64,000 nucleotides of DNA from Cryptomeria japonica (Eukaryota > Streptophyta > Pinopsida > Cupressales > Cupressaceae), in contig NC_081414.1 in assembly GCF_030272615.1 (NCBI RefSeq), positions 338,188,502 to 338,252,501 on the forward strand, in the 5' to 3' direction. Shown one piece after another: positions 35,430 to 46,639 of this stretch (position 1 is the stretch's first letter; every line of letters starts with the position of its first letter). The notes beneath the pieces are model-generated. The model was not told the DNA's origin. It did not search any database and worked only from the letters and a program-made list of their open reading frames with translations. The translations under genes were made by a program, and so were the position numbers.

Positions 35430-36330
35430 GAACTGCTATGGAGGCATTTGGTGATGATCATTGGGTTAAAGCTATAGAGGAGGAATTCGATCAAATTGAG
35501 AAGAACAACACATGGACCCTAGTACCCCAACCGGTAAATAAAAATGTAATAGGGACTAAGTGGGTTTTCAAAAATAAGTTGAATGAAGATGGTGCTATGG
35601 TTGGCAACAAAGCTAGGTTGGTATGCAAAGGTTATGCACAAGAGGAAGGAGAAGACCATGGTGAGACTTTTGCACTAGTGGCAAGACTGGAAGGTGTCAG
35701 AACTTTACTTGCATTTGCTGCACAAAAGAAATAAAAGGTATACCAGATGGATGTTAAGTCAATGTTTTTGAATGGGATACTTGAAGAAGAAGTATACATT
35801 GAGCAACCAGATGGTTATGCTTTGACTGATAAGAAAGATATGGTATGCATATTGCATAAAGCTTTATATGGATTAAAGTAGGCACCGAGAGAATGGTATG
35901 AAAGGCTTCATACACATCTGATGGAGATAGGTTTTTTGAGAATCAGTAATGATAGTAACATTTATCTAAAATCTGAAGGAGATCAAATACTAGTCAGTGA
36001 AGTATTTGTTGATGATATTATATTTAGAGGTAATGATGACATGAGCAACAATTTTGTAGATGAAATGAAAAATGAGTTTGAAATGTCTTTAATGGGGGAA
36101 TTTTTTTTTTTTTAGGCTTGCAAATACAGCAAATGAAGAATGGTATTTTCATCACACAATCTAAGTATGTGAAAGAGGTCTTGAAGACATTTGGCATGAG
36201 TGATTGTAAACCAGTTGGCACACCTATGGTTACAAGTTGTAATTTGTCCAAGGAAAATGAGTCCAAATTTGTTGATGAGAAGGAATACAGGTCAATGATT
36301 GGAAAATTGCACTATGTTTTTTAGAATAGA
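35430..36330 (+). pseudogene. pol: Element A reverse transcriptase, broken
   Basis: Copia RT blocks in order: WVKAIEEEFDQIEKNNTW, GTKWVFKNKLNEDG, ARLVCKGYAQEEG, then [12 protein letters not shown] after a stop near 35,732. LYGLK-stop-APREWY has TAG at 35879-35881 on the Gln of the LKQAP motif. The catalytic VFVDDIIF is kept. A run of T at 36,101-36,114 replaces part of the following motif and shifts the frame. It is dead. Confidence 0.92.
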
Positions 36331-36957
36331 CCAGACATAGCTCATGCATTTGGCATAGTTGCTATATTCCAGAAGAATCCTAAGGAAACACATCTGATAG
36401 CAACCAAGAGAATTTATAGATACTTGAAAGGTACATTTGATTATGGGTTATGGTATCCACATGGAGGAAATTTTCACTTGAAGGTGTACACAGATGCAGA
36501 TTGGGCAGGAAATGTTGATGACTAGAAAAGCACAACCGGTGGAGCAGTTTTTCTTGGAGGAAGGCTTGTTTCATGGAGTAGTAAGAAGCAAAGTTGTACT
36601 TTACAATCTATTGTTGAAGCTGAGTATGTTGCAGCTTAAATGAATTGCACATAGGCTATTTGAATGAGGCACATTTTTGAAGGTTTTAAGCTGAAGATTT
36701 TAGAACCTATAAAGATTTTATGTGATAATACAAGTGCCATGAACATTTCCAAGAACCCTATTTTACATGCACGAACCAAGCATATTGAATTGAAGTATCA
36801 TTTATTGAGGGAAAAAGTTCAGAGTAAAGATTTGATCTTAGAGCATGTTTCTACCAAGGAGCAGCTTGTAGATATTTTTACTAAACCTCTACGTAAGACT
36901 ACTTTTGAGTATTTTAGAAGTCAGTTAGGGGTTGTCCCTCTTCACGAAGTCAGTTAA
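36331..36957 (+). pseudogene. pol: Element A RNase H
   Basis: Motifs YTDADWAG, STTGGAVFLGG, SIVEAEYVAA and LCDNTSAMNISKNP, then the HARTKHIELKYHLLREKV end typical of copia. Stops lie near 36,523 and 36,640-36,660. The final 97 codons (36,664-36,957) are open and end in TAA. Confidence 0.9.
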
Positions 36958-37273
36958 CTATGATGTAGATTACATTGGTCTTAGAGCTACTTGCATAATT
37001 TTACAGAAGAATTGGTGTAGAAGTGGATTTATTCCACACGAGGAGCATCAAGTTGCAGATTGTTGATGCATGGTGAAAATTTGACATTACACATTTTACT
37101 TTCAATTTGGCATTGTTGTCAAAAGGGGAGAAGAATTATGTGATTATGGGAAGGAGAACCAGCGACAGGCTGAAGACAGAGAGAGCATATGAATACTTGG
37201 TAATGTAAACCAGGATTCCTATTCACAATCATGCAGTAATAAATGCTATTGATATTTGTATTCCCATCAATGC

Positions 37274-37285
37274 CAAAGGGGGAGA
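37274..37285 (+). promoter_or_regulatory. Element A polypurine tract
   Basis: CAAAGGGGGAGA ends one base before the TGTTG start of the 3' LTR. Confidence 0.9.
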
Positions 37286-37286
37286 T

Positions 37287-38655
37287 TGTTGAAATTTGCA
37301 TGAAGATTGAATTAATGATATGTTATGTTGTCATTGATGTCAATAGAACCAGTAATGATATTGCTAATATTGTTGTAATATTATTACTGTAACCAATAGG
37401 AAGAATTTGTGAGGAGAACCAGTAACCAGTGTAATGTTATAAACCTTATCTATTGATGTAACTGATAAACCCTACCTATTGTTTTTTATAAACCCTAACC
37501 GGTCAAGTTTATTGGTTATATTGGTTTATAATCTGATGATGAGCGGTAATGATGATGACACACATGATTATTGTATCAAGAAAATTCCAAGAGATTTTGG
37601 TGAGTTGTTGTAATTGTTTTTGTCTAGGGAATGAGCGAATGTATTGCATCTAATGCAAAGCACGTAATGAGTTTCAAAGTTCGATGAAGCGGTGATCAAT
37701 GAGTGATCAAGGTTTTCTTGATTGATGTGCAGAGATTGCTATGTAATCCAACAGTCATACTTGAACCAAATTTATTTGTAATCTCAACAAGAATTAGGTT
37801 TTTGTTGTGTTACCGACCTGATTGATTCGTATTTAAGGTCGATGAAGTTGTTTAGTTTTAGAAGAGTTAGCAAAGAGATAGACACAGTTTAGTTGAGTGT
37901 GTGATTGCCTAACCAGATGATGTATCTGTAGTTTAAATAAAGGCAGATAAAAGCATGAAATGGATCTGATCAAGCATGTGTAGTTCCATTTAGACAGATC
38001 AAAAAACTCATGTTGTTTTCTAACAATTACTACAAAATTGAAATCCCCTAACTGGGTAAGCTCTAACAAGATTGGTGCTATTCAAATCCTCTAACAAGGT
38101 AGTCCATTAGTTTGGATTTTCAAATCCTCTACTGAAGTTACTCCTTACAGGGTATTGCTTATAACAAGGCATTTGTAGCTAATCTCTTAACCGGGTGATT
38201 CCTAACAGGATTAGTTCTTAACAAGACTTTTTGTAAAGCTTTAACAGGCTAGGCTTCTAACAGGGCGAACTTCAGAAGAGTTCAGATATTATCTTGTGAG
38301 TCTTATCTCATCGTGGTTTTTACCTATTTGGGTTTCCATGTCAAAAATATTTTTGTCAAGTGGTGAATGTTTTTATAGTTACATTTTCATGGTTGATTTA
38401 CTTAACTACTTAACTATTTTGATAAGTCATGATAACCAAAAGCATTGAGAAATGAAGAAGTTGTTTACTATTAAATTGTTGTAATAGTCAACCGGTTTAT
38501 CTTATTAGTTTTTATCTTGACAAAGATTATTTCATTGTTAGTTCTAAGTTTACTTTGAGAGATTGATTAGTGAAGTTTTTATTATTTTTTCTATCTACTG
38601 ATTCACCCCTCCTCTCAGTAGTTGACTAGATACTTATTCTTTTATCATACCATCA
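37287..38655 (+). repeat. Element A 3' LTR
   Basis: It is 1,369 bp, ending CATCA next to AATAA at 38656-38660. It is longer than the 5' LTR mainly through a ~55-bp stretch near 38,461-38,520. Confidence 0.95.
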
Positions 38656-38660
38656 AATAA

Positions 38661-39199
38661 TACAAAGCATTACAACAATATTAAAACAAATAAATCCAAT
38701 CCCTATTACTAAACATGTTGAAAGATAAAAAGCTAATCATGGAGCTAAGAAAAATGTAGTACAAAGGTAATGACTGACACATGGTTTAAAATACGATATA
38801 GATAAAATAGCGATCACCACCTCCCACGTAAAGTGAAAAAAAAAGTTTCACGGTCAAAGCAACATAACATGATGTGTTATTTGTTACAAAAATGTGTATC
38901 GAGTTACCTGTATAGCACATCTTAGCTATTGACATGAATATGAAAATGTCATGCAGTCATCCACAAATATGGAAGGTATACATAAATAACACATATCCAA
39001 ATCTGAACCAATAATACCAATGTTGTGTTAGCAAGGGACATTTTGTGATCCTTGTCTAGATTGAACAAAGTCAAAAGCCAATTGTCGGCAAGGACTTGTT
39101 TGCCCAGATGTTGAGGGTATAGTGAACATTGTCATGCATGTCTGTGGTCCACTTCCACCAACTGCGAAAGAAAACTACTAAGTAAGCACACATACTGTT
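38661..39199. other. Region flanking element A, nothing recognised
   Basis: AT-rich, with no open frame of note. It may be the far 3' part of the decayed MULE that lies to its right. Confidence 0.3.
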
Positions 39200-39545
39200 G
39201 ACATGTTTGGAAACCACTTAAACATGAAACACTTGTGTACCAACCTGTATTGACCATTTTGTCTTAAACATGGCAGATTATTGACCTTTTTTTCTTTAAC
39301 ATAGCATATTATTGACCTTTTTCATCTTAAACATGGCAAATTATTGACCATTTGTAGTAGATTATTGACCATTTTGTGTTTAACATGGAAGATTATTGAT
39401 CATTTTTGCATTAAACATAGTAGATTATTGACCATTTTTCGTCTTCAACATGACAGATTATTGACCATGTTGTCTTACACATGGAAAATTATTGACATGT
39501 TTGGAAACCACTTAAATATGACACAGATGTGTACCAACCTATATT
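39200..39545. repeat. ~30-bp tandem repeat flanked by a ~50-bp direct repeat
   Basis: About eight diverged units of the form ATTATTGACCATTTTGTCTT plus AACATGGCAG-like spacer run from about 39,245 to 39,490. Both ends carry a near-identical stretch (TTGACATGTTTGGAAACCAC...GTGTACCAACC) at 39,200-39,250 and 39,491-39,541, so the array looks like an expansion inside a duplicated segment. Confidence 0.75.
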
Positions 39546-40925
39546 AGATGCAATAGATCCTGTGGCAAGGACGTGCGGTTCTGATGCTTCGTTGAATAAC
39601 GTCTTGCCCTTTCCCCTCCTAGTAGTCTCTGAGGAGAACTCAAAGGGCTCGGGATGCATAACATCATCAAAGATCTCAATGCTCGTATTCTGCCTAGGTT
39701 GCCTCTAAATCCAACCATGATCCCTACTTGCACTGAACCAAGGCTGCATTTGAACAGTGCTTGTAGTAGCTAGATCAATATGGGGACTAAAATCAAATAC
39801 CATGGCACCAAAATTATCAAGATCAACCATGAACCTCTCCACACAACCTACAAATGCCATTATTTTTTCGCATGACTGTGGCATTATTCACAACACCATC
39901 TTCAACTCTGTGCTCACTTTATTCCATGTCATGATGTCAACATCCTCTATATGTGCTTTTGCACTGGAAATGGTATTGACAACCGGTAGAGGTGTTGGGT
40001 GTTCATTAACGTTATTACATATTAGAGTTGACATAGGAATAGATTTTGCATAAAACAATATCTTAGAGTGAAGTGCAAATATTTTAAATTACCATACATA
40101 AACATTGACGAACCAAGCAAGTTGAGTTGCACTTGACATCGAATTACCCGAGAGACGTGAATCATTAAATGAGTTGTTGACCATTGCAGCAAACTTCAAA
40201 GCATGGTTGCATGTGTTTTCTTGCAAACTCCATGGATAGTCACATATGTACAAGTGATCACCATATTGTGTAACCATGTACCAATTGCAAGAGGACTAAA
40301 TTTTTACCTTGTACGAACCAGGATTCATGTCATTGGGAACAAAATCGGCATCGGGAATTTTCTTTGTCCTCTACATGCTAGTTTGCAAATGTGACAACCT
40401 ATAGTTTCTAATGAATCCATAATATTGCAAAAATCGCTTTTTCTTGTAGAATGGTTCCACTTTATAGGCAAGCTTGTGATACAGATTGTCCATCCTCCTT
40501 GTGCACATCTTATTGTCTCTTAGGTGTAGAACTTTCAATTTTCCATGGTATGATTCAATGACATTATTTGTGTTCTGGTTAGCGTGAGGGAAATTCCTGA
40601 AGTTTTTCGCCCACATTGGTACCCAAAAGATGGAAAAAAAGGAAGATGTCAATGAACAAATGAATGAGATAACTATCGCAATGAAAGAGTTAACAAGTTG
40701 GGGAGGGCAAATCTAAGGTAATGTAAAACTCACCAATATGACCATCTCAACACGATGTGTTGTGGAAGTACTCTAGAAAACATTGTTGATCAATGAATTC
40801 AACAAAGAAATTGTGCACGAAGGAGCTTAAAGAGTTCCTTGTAATTCCCTTCTTTTTTAGCATCATTGCCCAAGACTTTACTTGGCATCAAGCACATGGA
40901 GGTAATAGAGCTATACAAAAAGTGA
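39546..40925 (-). pseudogene. MULE-type transposase with SWIM zinc finger, decayed
   Basis: Minus-strand pieces in order: a segment around 40,700-40,925 (KELFKLLR-like), then 40,371-40,652 with HANQNTNNVIESYHGKLK, typical of the segment after the DDE core in plant MULE transposases. Next is 40,089-40,277 with CDYPWSLQENTCNHALKF, the C-x-C..C-x-H-like SWIM finger with its first Cys pair incomplete. A C-terminal tail follows to about 39,546 (DVDIMTWNKVSTELKMVL; IEIFDDVMHPEPFEF). Several stops are present. The catalytic DDE core is not visible and may be lost at 40,925, where the LINE region begins. Confidence 0.65.
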
Positions 40926-41187
40926 AAGCAACCTAACAATCTATAGACAGCTCCAGGCAACTATGCGGGAGCGGGAGTGACTTTGAATTTGAACTTAGGA
41001 CAGGGTGGGAAATCCTGTAATGGACAAGAGAACTAGGGAGTGAGTGAAAAGGATGAATCTCGAGACTGCCTTGACTTTGAGCCCAATGGAAAGGATTTGG
41101 TGGATGGGGACCCACAAGGTGGCGACAAGCCTCTCGATCCTGATGGGGGGGAGGGGAGAACCAAGTGCCAAAGATAGCCCAAGGTAG
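40926..41187. other. Spacer before the LINE, nothing firm
   Basis: It may include the 5' untranslated region of the LINE. No TSD found. Confidence 0.3.
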
Positions 41188-42177
41188 GGACTTGTTCGAA
41201 GGGACATTGGTCAGTCGTGGACATCACTGTTTGGTGTCAAACCGAGTGGAAATTCTTTGCTCCCTGCAGTTTGTAATATCTCAGAACCGGAAAAGGGTAG
41301 ATTTTCTATTGAAGTTATAGATCCAGTGATTGAGCATAACATTAACCTTATGGCTCTGACTCTGGTTGGAAAAGTTTTGGGCCTTAGATCGAATATTGAT
41401 ATTGTTAGGGCTTTCGCTAAACATAAATGGGCGATCAAAGGTCAAGTGGATATCACAACTATGTCAAATGGTGCATTTTCTATGTCCTTTTCATGTGAGG
41501 AAGACATGTCGAGGGTGCTTTGCAATGGCCCTTGGTTGATTGGAAAATCTATGCTTGCTCTGCAAAAATGGTCGCCTAAGATGGACCTAAATGAATCTTT
41601 TTTTGTACAAGCTCCTGTTTGGATCAGATTACCGAGCCTTCCACTAAAGTTTTGGGTTGAAGATGTTTTTAAAGGAATCACTAATTCCTTTGGGGAACTC
41701 TTATCTATGGACCCTATCACAATGGCTAGAAGAAGACTCACCTTTGCAAGGATTTGTGTGGGAGTTATGCAAGGAATGGATATGCCTTTATCTATTGAGA
41801 TTAACTCCAGGTTGGGGAAGTGGGTCCAACCTATGGAATATGAAAGTGTCTCTTTTGCATGTTTTCACTACAAAAAATTGGGGCATAGTGCTAGAAAATG
41901 CCCTCTAGAGAAAGAGAAGAAAGACAACACAACACAATGGAGAGCCAAAAATCTTGCTAAGCAAATGGTGATTGCTGAAGAAAAAATAGTAGAAGAAGCC
42001 AAAAGTGTAATCATCCCTAACACTTTTGAGCAACATGGGAGCATTAATTTGGAAAACCCAGAAAACCATGTGTTTGAAGATGGGAAAGAGGATCAAAAAG
42101 GCAAAGATGAGAGAGAACAACAAAACACCATTATAGATGAACAACAAAGTGATAACCTGGAAGACGGAGAAATATAG
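41188..42177 (+). pseudogene. LINE ORF1: DUF4283 and zinc knuckle
   Basis: The open frame extends from 41,188 (after a TAG at 41185-41187) to 42,175-42,177. No ATG start is seen before residue ~30. Residues of the DUF4283 type: VGKVLGLRSNIDIVRAFAKHKW, then LCNGPWLIGKSMLALQKWSP, VWIRLPSLPLKFW. The knuckle reads CFHYKKLGHSARKC, with Tyr for the second Cys. A Glu/Lys-rich tail follows. ORF1 proteins of this type bind the LINE RNA. This is the longest intact frame in D. Confidence 0.85.
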
Positions 42178-42656
42178 GTGGTTTTACAGACCAAGGAGGA
42201 AGTGGATTCAAATTGTACTATGGAAAACACTAACATAGATTGCCCTAGATTTGAATATGAGGATTCCTAGAGGTGTTTGATCCCTAGAGGGATATCTCCA
42301 TCAAAATCATAACAGTCAGTGGATATGGTGAAATCTACCTTCCAATAGTCCCCAACGACTTCACTGCTTAACATAAGTGCTAAGTGGGCTGAGGATGATG
42401 CTATCAAGTAGAAGACAACCACCCAGAACAACCAAGAGGATGATATCTAGAATAATGAAGCTGCAGAACGAAAGAAAGTTGGAAAAAAGGGGCCAAAATA
42501 AACCCCTCAAGCTACTCCATTCAATCCAAGAAATAGGACTAAGGCCGATACAGGTTTTATCCCCTCTCCCCCTGGAAGAAGATTAGCAAGCCAGATCAGA
42601 GATCAAGAGGCAAGAAAGAATATAGCGGATGGTACTCAGATGACCATCCTTGAGGT
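42178..42656 (+). other. LINE inter-ORF region
   Basis: Degraded coding-like sequence with several stops links ORF1 to ORF2. Confidence 0.5.
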
Positions 42657-43400
42657 ATGTTCCCTAAAAATAAAATGAAAATTATTTCATGGAATATTCG
42701 TGGATTGAATAGTCCATATAAACATGACGTTCTTAGAAATTTAGTTAGAGAGCATAAACTGAATATTGTTCTTATCCAAGAAACTAAAATGACTAAAGAG
42801 AAAGTTGAGAAGATTAAGCTTTTTAAGGATGGTGGATTTTTAGGAGGTAGCTCGAATGGTGCTTCTGGGGGCACTGCCATTTTCTACAATCTAAGGCGTG
42901 TTACTGGGGTGTCTATTAAGCAGGATAGTAATTTGGCTTTTGTTAGGTTTCATCATTTAGGGGATGGTACCTCTTGACTCTTTACAAACACTTATGCCCC
43001 TAATAATAGACTAGGTAGATATAAATTTTGGAAGAAGTTGGAGGCCATTTGGTCTCTTTTTAAGGATGAAAGGTGGATGTTCATGGGGGACTTCAATACC
43101 CCTCTCCATGACAATGAGAAGTTTGGGGGAATCCCATCTCAATTAGATAGCAGAATGGACCTTCTGAACTTTATTAATAACCAAGGTCTACATGATATAG
43201 ATCTCCAAGTTGCCAATTTTACCTGGACCAACCAAAGGGCGGGGGGAAGATCTTATTCAAGTCAGATTAGACAGGGCCCTAATCTCTAATGATTGGTTTA
43301 GCCATTATCTGTGCTCCCTGTCGACTATTTCACGGATTGGTTCTGACCACTTTCTTGTAGTTTTTGTGGCAGAGAATATGTGTAAAATGAAACTTCCCAT
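42657..43400 (+). pseudogene. LINE ORF2: AP-type endonuclease
   Basis: Motifs in order: KIISWNIRGLNSP, LIQETKM, GGTAIFYN, then after TGA at 42,975-42,977 FMGDFNTPLHDNEKFGG, VANFTWTNQR, RLDRALIS and GSDHFLVV. These are the catalytic N, E, D and the SDH box of the apurinic endonuclease that nicks target DNA. A frameshift lies near 43,240-43,260. Confidence 0.9.
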
Positions 43401-45070
43401 TTAGATTTGAAAGGATGTGGCTAGACCATCCTAACCTTGAGAAGGCCATTGAGGAGTGGTGGTTGATTGATGTCAAAGGTACTCCTATGTATAGAATGGC
43501 AAAAAAATTAAGGCATGTGAAAGATAATATTAAGAAATGGAACAAAGAAGTTTTTGGGGATATTTTTGTTGCCAAGTCCAAAACCCAGCTTGAGCTAAAG
43601 GAAATACAAGATAAAATCCAAACCAGCTGATATAATGAAGTGTCAATCAAAAAGGAAAATTAAGTGCTTGTCAAGTATCATAAGATCATCAGAAGAGAAC
43701 AAGAATTTTGGAAACAATTGTCCAGATCTATTTGGCTTAAAGATGGGGAGATAAATACTAGGTTTTTCCATATGACTGTTGTAAAACATAAGGTTGCTAA
43801 TAGGATCTCTAAATTGAGAATTGGTGGAATTGAAACAAGGAAGGATGATGAGATTGGGAATGAAGCCAAGAATTTTTTCAAATCTCTTCTCTTAGTGGAT
43901 AGTGGACTGGATGATCTTTCTTAGAGGGCCCTTTTAGAGACCATTCCTTCCATCATTAATAATGTTCAAATCAAGGCTTTGGTGGCCATTCCCTCTGAGG
44001 AGGAAGTTAAGAAAGCGATATTCTCCTTTGATGGCAATAAAGCTCTGAGACCGGATGGGTTCCTGTTGTTCTTCTTTCAATCCTTTAGAAAATTCTCAAA
44101 ATTGATCTTGTTAAAGGAGTACAAGAATTTTTTGGGGCTAGGATTATCTTAAGGGAACTCAATGCCACTTTTATGGTTTTGATTCCCAACTGTCCAAAGG
44201 CTGATTCGATGGATCAGTTATGACCGATAAGTTTATGCAATTCTTTTTATAAAATTATCTTGAAGGTGGTTATTGATAGATTACTCACGATTATCCCTTC
44301 TATTATATCACCTCAACAAAGTGGCTTCATACCTGACAGACAAATCGTTGACTCTGTCATCACTATTCATGAAAATATTCACTCACTGGTGGAATTGAGG
44401 AAACAAGGCTTCTTGATAAAATTGGATTTGTCTAAAGCCTATGATCATGTGGAGTGGGGATTGTTGGACAAGGTTCTTAGTGATTTTTCTTTCTGTGATA
44501 AGTTTATTCAGTTGGTTGACCAACTTATCTTGACTCCTTTCTCTGTCATTGTGAATGGTGTGCCTTCCCCTTTCTTTAAAACTTCTAGGGGCAATAGGTA
44601 GGGGGATCCCATCTCCCCTATTCTCTTCATTATTCTGGTTGAATGTCTGGGTAGATTTATAATAAAATTTGTCTCTCCGGGTCTTCTACTGGGAGTCTCT
44701 CCCTCTTCTAAATTTAAAGCTTGTTCCCACACACAATTTGTTGATGATACCATTTTAATGGGCACTTCGTTGATCAAAGAAGCATCTACTATGAAGAACC
44801 TTCTCAATACTTATAGTTTAGCTTTGGGTCAAGTGATTAATTGGGAGAGAAGCTCTGTATTCTTCTTCAACACCAGGGTAGACAAAACATGATGACCTGG
44901 ATCCTTGGATTCCAAATGGGCAAGCCCCCATCTATTTACGTAGGTCTTCCTTTGGGAATGAAACCTACAATTTTTTTTAGAATAGTCTTGTTGATAGATT
45001 CAATAGGAAGCTGGCTAGATGGAAAGGTACCCTTCTTAGCCAAGGAAGTAAAATCCAACTTTTAAAATCT
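43401..45070 (+). pseudogene. LINE ORF2: reverse transcriptase
   Basis: The pre-RT segment (43,415-43,924) has the WLKDGEINTRFFH block. The RT core at 44,230-44,810 has PQQSGFIPDRQIVDS, FLIKLDLSKAYDHVEW, a TAG at 44599-44601 on the Gln of the R-Q-G-D-P-x-S-P motif, and QFVDDTILMG (FVDD at 44736-44747, usually FADD). Stops at 43,922, near 44,220 and after 44,890. Confidence 0.9.
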
Positions 45071-46022
45071 TCTCTCTAGAGTCTTCCAGTTTTTTCTTTA
45101 AGCCTCTTCAAAATACCTGGAAAATTTGTAGATGCTATTGAGAAAATTTAGAAAGATTTCCTCTAGTCCAGGGTTGAGGAGAAGAAGAGAGTTGCCCTCA
45201 TTGCCTAGGATAATGTCTGCAAACCAAAAAAGGTGGGGGGACTGGGCCTGAGAAATATTAGAACCTTGAGCAAGACCCTACTGGCCAAACATATTTGGAG
45301 AATCTATAGGGAACTGTTGAGTGGAATGAAATTTGGAAGGCTAAATATTTATGTGTGACCCCTACTATGGAAGATTTCCTTGCCTTTAATCAGATTCCAA
45401 GTGGCTCTACTATTTAGAATATTGTTACTCATGCTAAAGGTATTGTGAGTTTGGGAAAATTTTGAGCAATTGGTAATGGTAGAAAGGTGGATTTATGGGA
45501 TGATGCCTGGATTGGAGGAGCTCCTCCCAATGATCATTGTGTTTCTCAGATGATCATCCAAGACTACAAGGACAAGTTTGGTGTTAAAGTTTTTGACTAC
45601 TAGAGAGATCAAAAGTGGGTGGGCATTGGCTCTATTGATCCTAACTTAAAGCAAGTTAACTTAATGATCAACCAAGTAGTTATTAATCCAAGAAGGGAGC
45701 ACCACCTGGTGTGGGACGGTACCCCTTCATGGATTTATTCTGTGGCGTCTGTTGTTGTTGTGCTGGCTCAGTCTCAAGACTCTAGTCCCTGCTGGGCTAA
45801 GACTCGGTGTTCAGGTTTGACTCCTAAAATTAATATTCTTTTATGGTTTTTTTGCAAAATAAAATTCTAACCACAAATAACCTAAGAAAGAGGGGATTCT
45901 ACATCCCCAACAGATGCTATCTATGTCTCAATGATGAGGAATCCATGAACCATATTTTTATCCACTGTGATTTTGTCCAACCTATCAGGGCGATGTTTTT
46001 CCAGCATTAGGGTTTAAGTTGG
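45071..46022 (+). pseudogene. LINE ORF2: zf-RVT-like connection region, strongly decayed
   Basis: Pieces such as LWDDAWIGG and INILLWFF match the usual RT-to-RNase H connection and its zinc finger-like segment. Many stops. Confidence 0.6.
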
Positions 46023-46630
46023 GTGTTCCCAGAGAAGATTCAATATTGTTTCAGGAGCTGGTCTTGCAATACAAATAATTCGACCATAAGAAATTTATGG
46101 AAATTTTCCTTTCCACATATCCTATGGGGTATCTGGAAAGAAAGGAATAATGGAATTTTCAGAAATGACATTAACCCCTTCAAGGTGGTTTGGGCTAAGA
46201 TAAAATACAATTTTGTTGAGAATGTAATGGCTAGTGGATCTTATTACTACAATAGTAAGGAAGATTATGATGTTCCATGGAGCTGGAACATCCCAATCCA
46301 CATGGACATTAATACCAATCAACTCAAAAGAAGGATGTGTTGCTGGTCTTTTCCTCCCAATAATTGGATTAAGGCTAACTTCGATGGGGCTGCTAAAAGG
46401 AACCCAGGGCCAACTAGCTATGGTGGAGTTATCCAGAATTGTGCTGGCTTTTGCATAGGGGTGATGGCCTTCCCTTTGGGGAACCAAACAAATCATCTAG
46501 CTAAAGCTATGGGCACCCTCCAAGCTATCAAATTAGCACACAATCTGGGAGTTGAATTTTTATGGCTGGAGGGGCACCCTCCTTGCCTATTGGTATGGCA
46601 AGGGGGAGCTCCCTTGATTGACACATGACA
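46023..46630 (+). pseudogene. LINE ORF2: RNase H
   Basis: An open run to 46,626-46,628 has FPHILWGIWKERNNGIF, then NWIKANFDGAAKRNPGPTSY with the first Asp, and FLWLEGHP where the third acidic position (usually G-D-S) reads G-H-P. It ends shortly after, so the final motif is lost. Confidence 0.85.
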
Positions 46631-46639
46631 TTTTAAATA

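Larger units (their letters stand above)
10911..38655 (+). mobile_element. Element A: Ty1/copia LTR retrotransposon, split by B and C
   Basis: LTRs at both ends begin TGTTG and end CATCA. The 5-bp duplication AATAA flanks the whole 27.7-kb span (10906-10910 and 38656-38660). Its own sequence is about 7.2 kb (10,911-14,875 plus 35,430-38,655), normal for copia. Order is gag, protease, integrase, RT, RNase H, which defines copia. Frames carry many stops and shifts. By hand count the two LTRs differ at roughly 8% of the first 190 bp, so the insertion is old. Element B sits between integrase and RT. Confidence 0.95.
41188..46630 (+). mobile_element. Element D: L1-type LINE, decayed
   Basis: ORF1 with DUF4283 and a knuckle is followed by ORF2 with AP endonuclease, RT, a zf-RVT-like segment and an RNase H. 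That combination is typical of plant L1 elements. The frames carry many stops and shifts. I could not define a poly-A tail or TSDs. Confidence 0.88.

Noticed and set aside
40933-41227. Minus-strand open frames before the LINE
   Set aside because: Overlapping frames with Ser/Pro/Leu-rich composition, no motif, and a + strand LINE frame overlaps their end.
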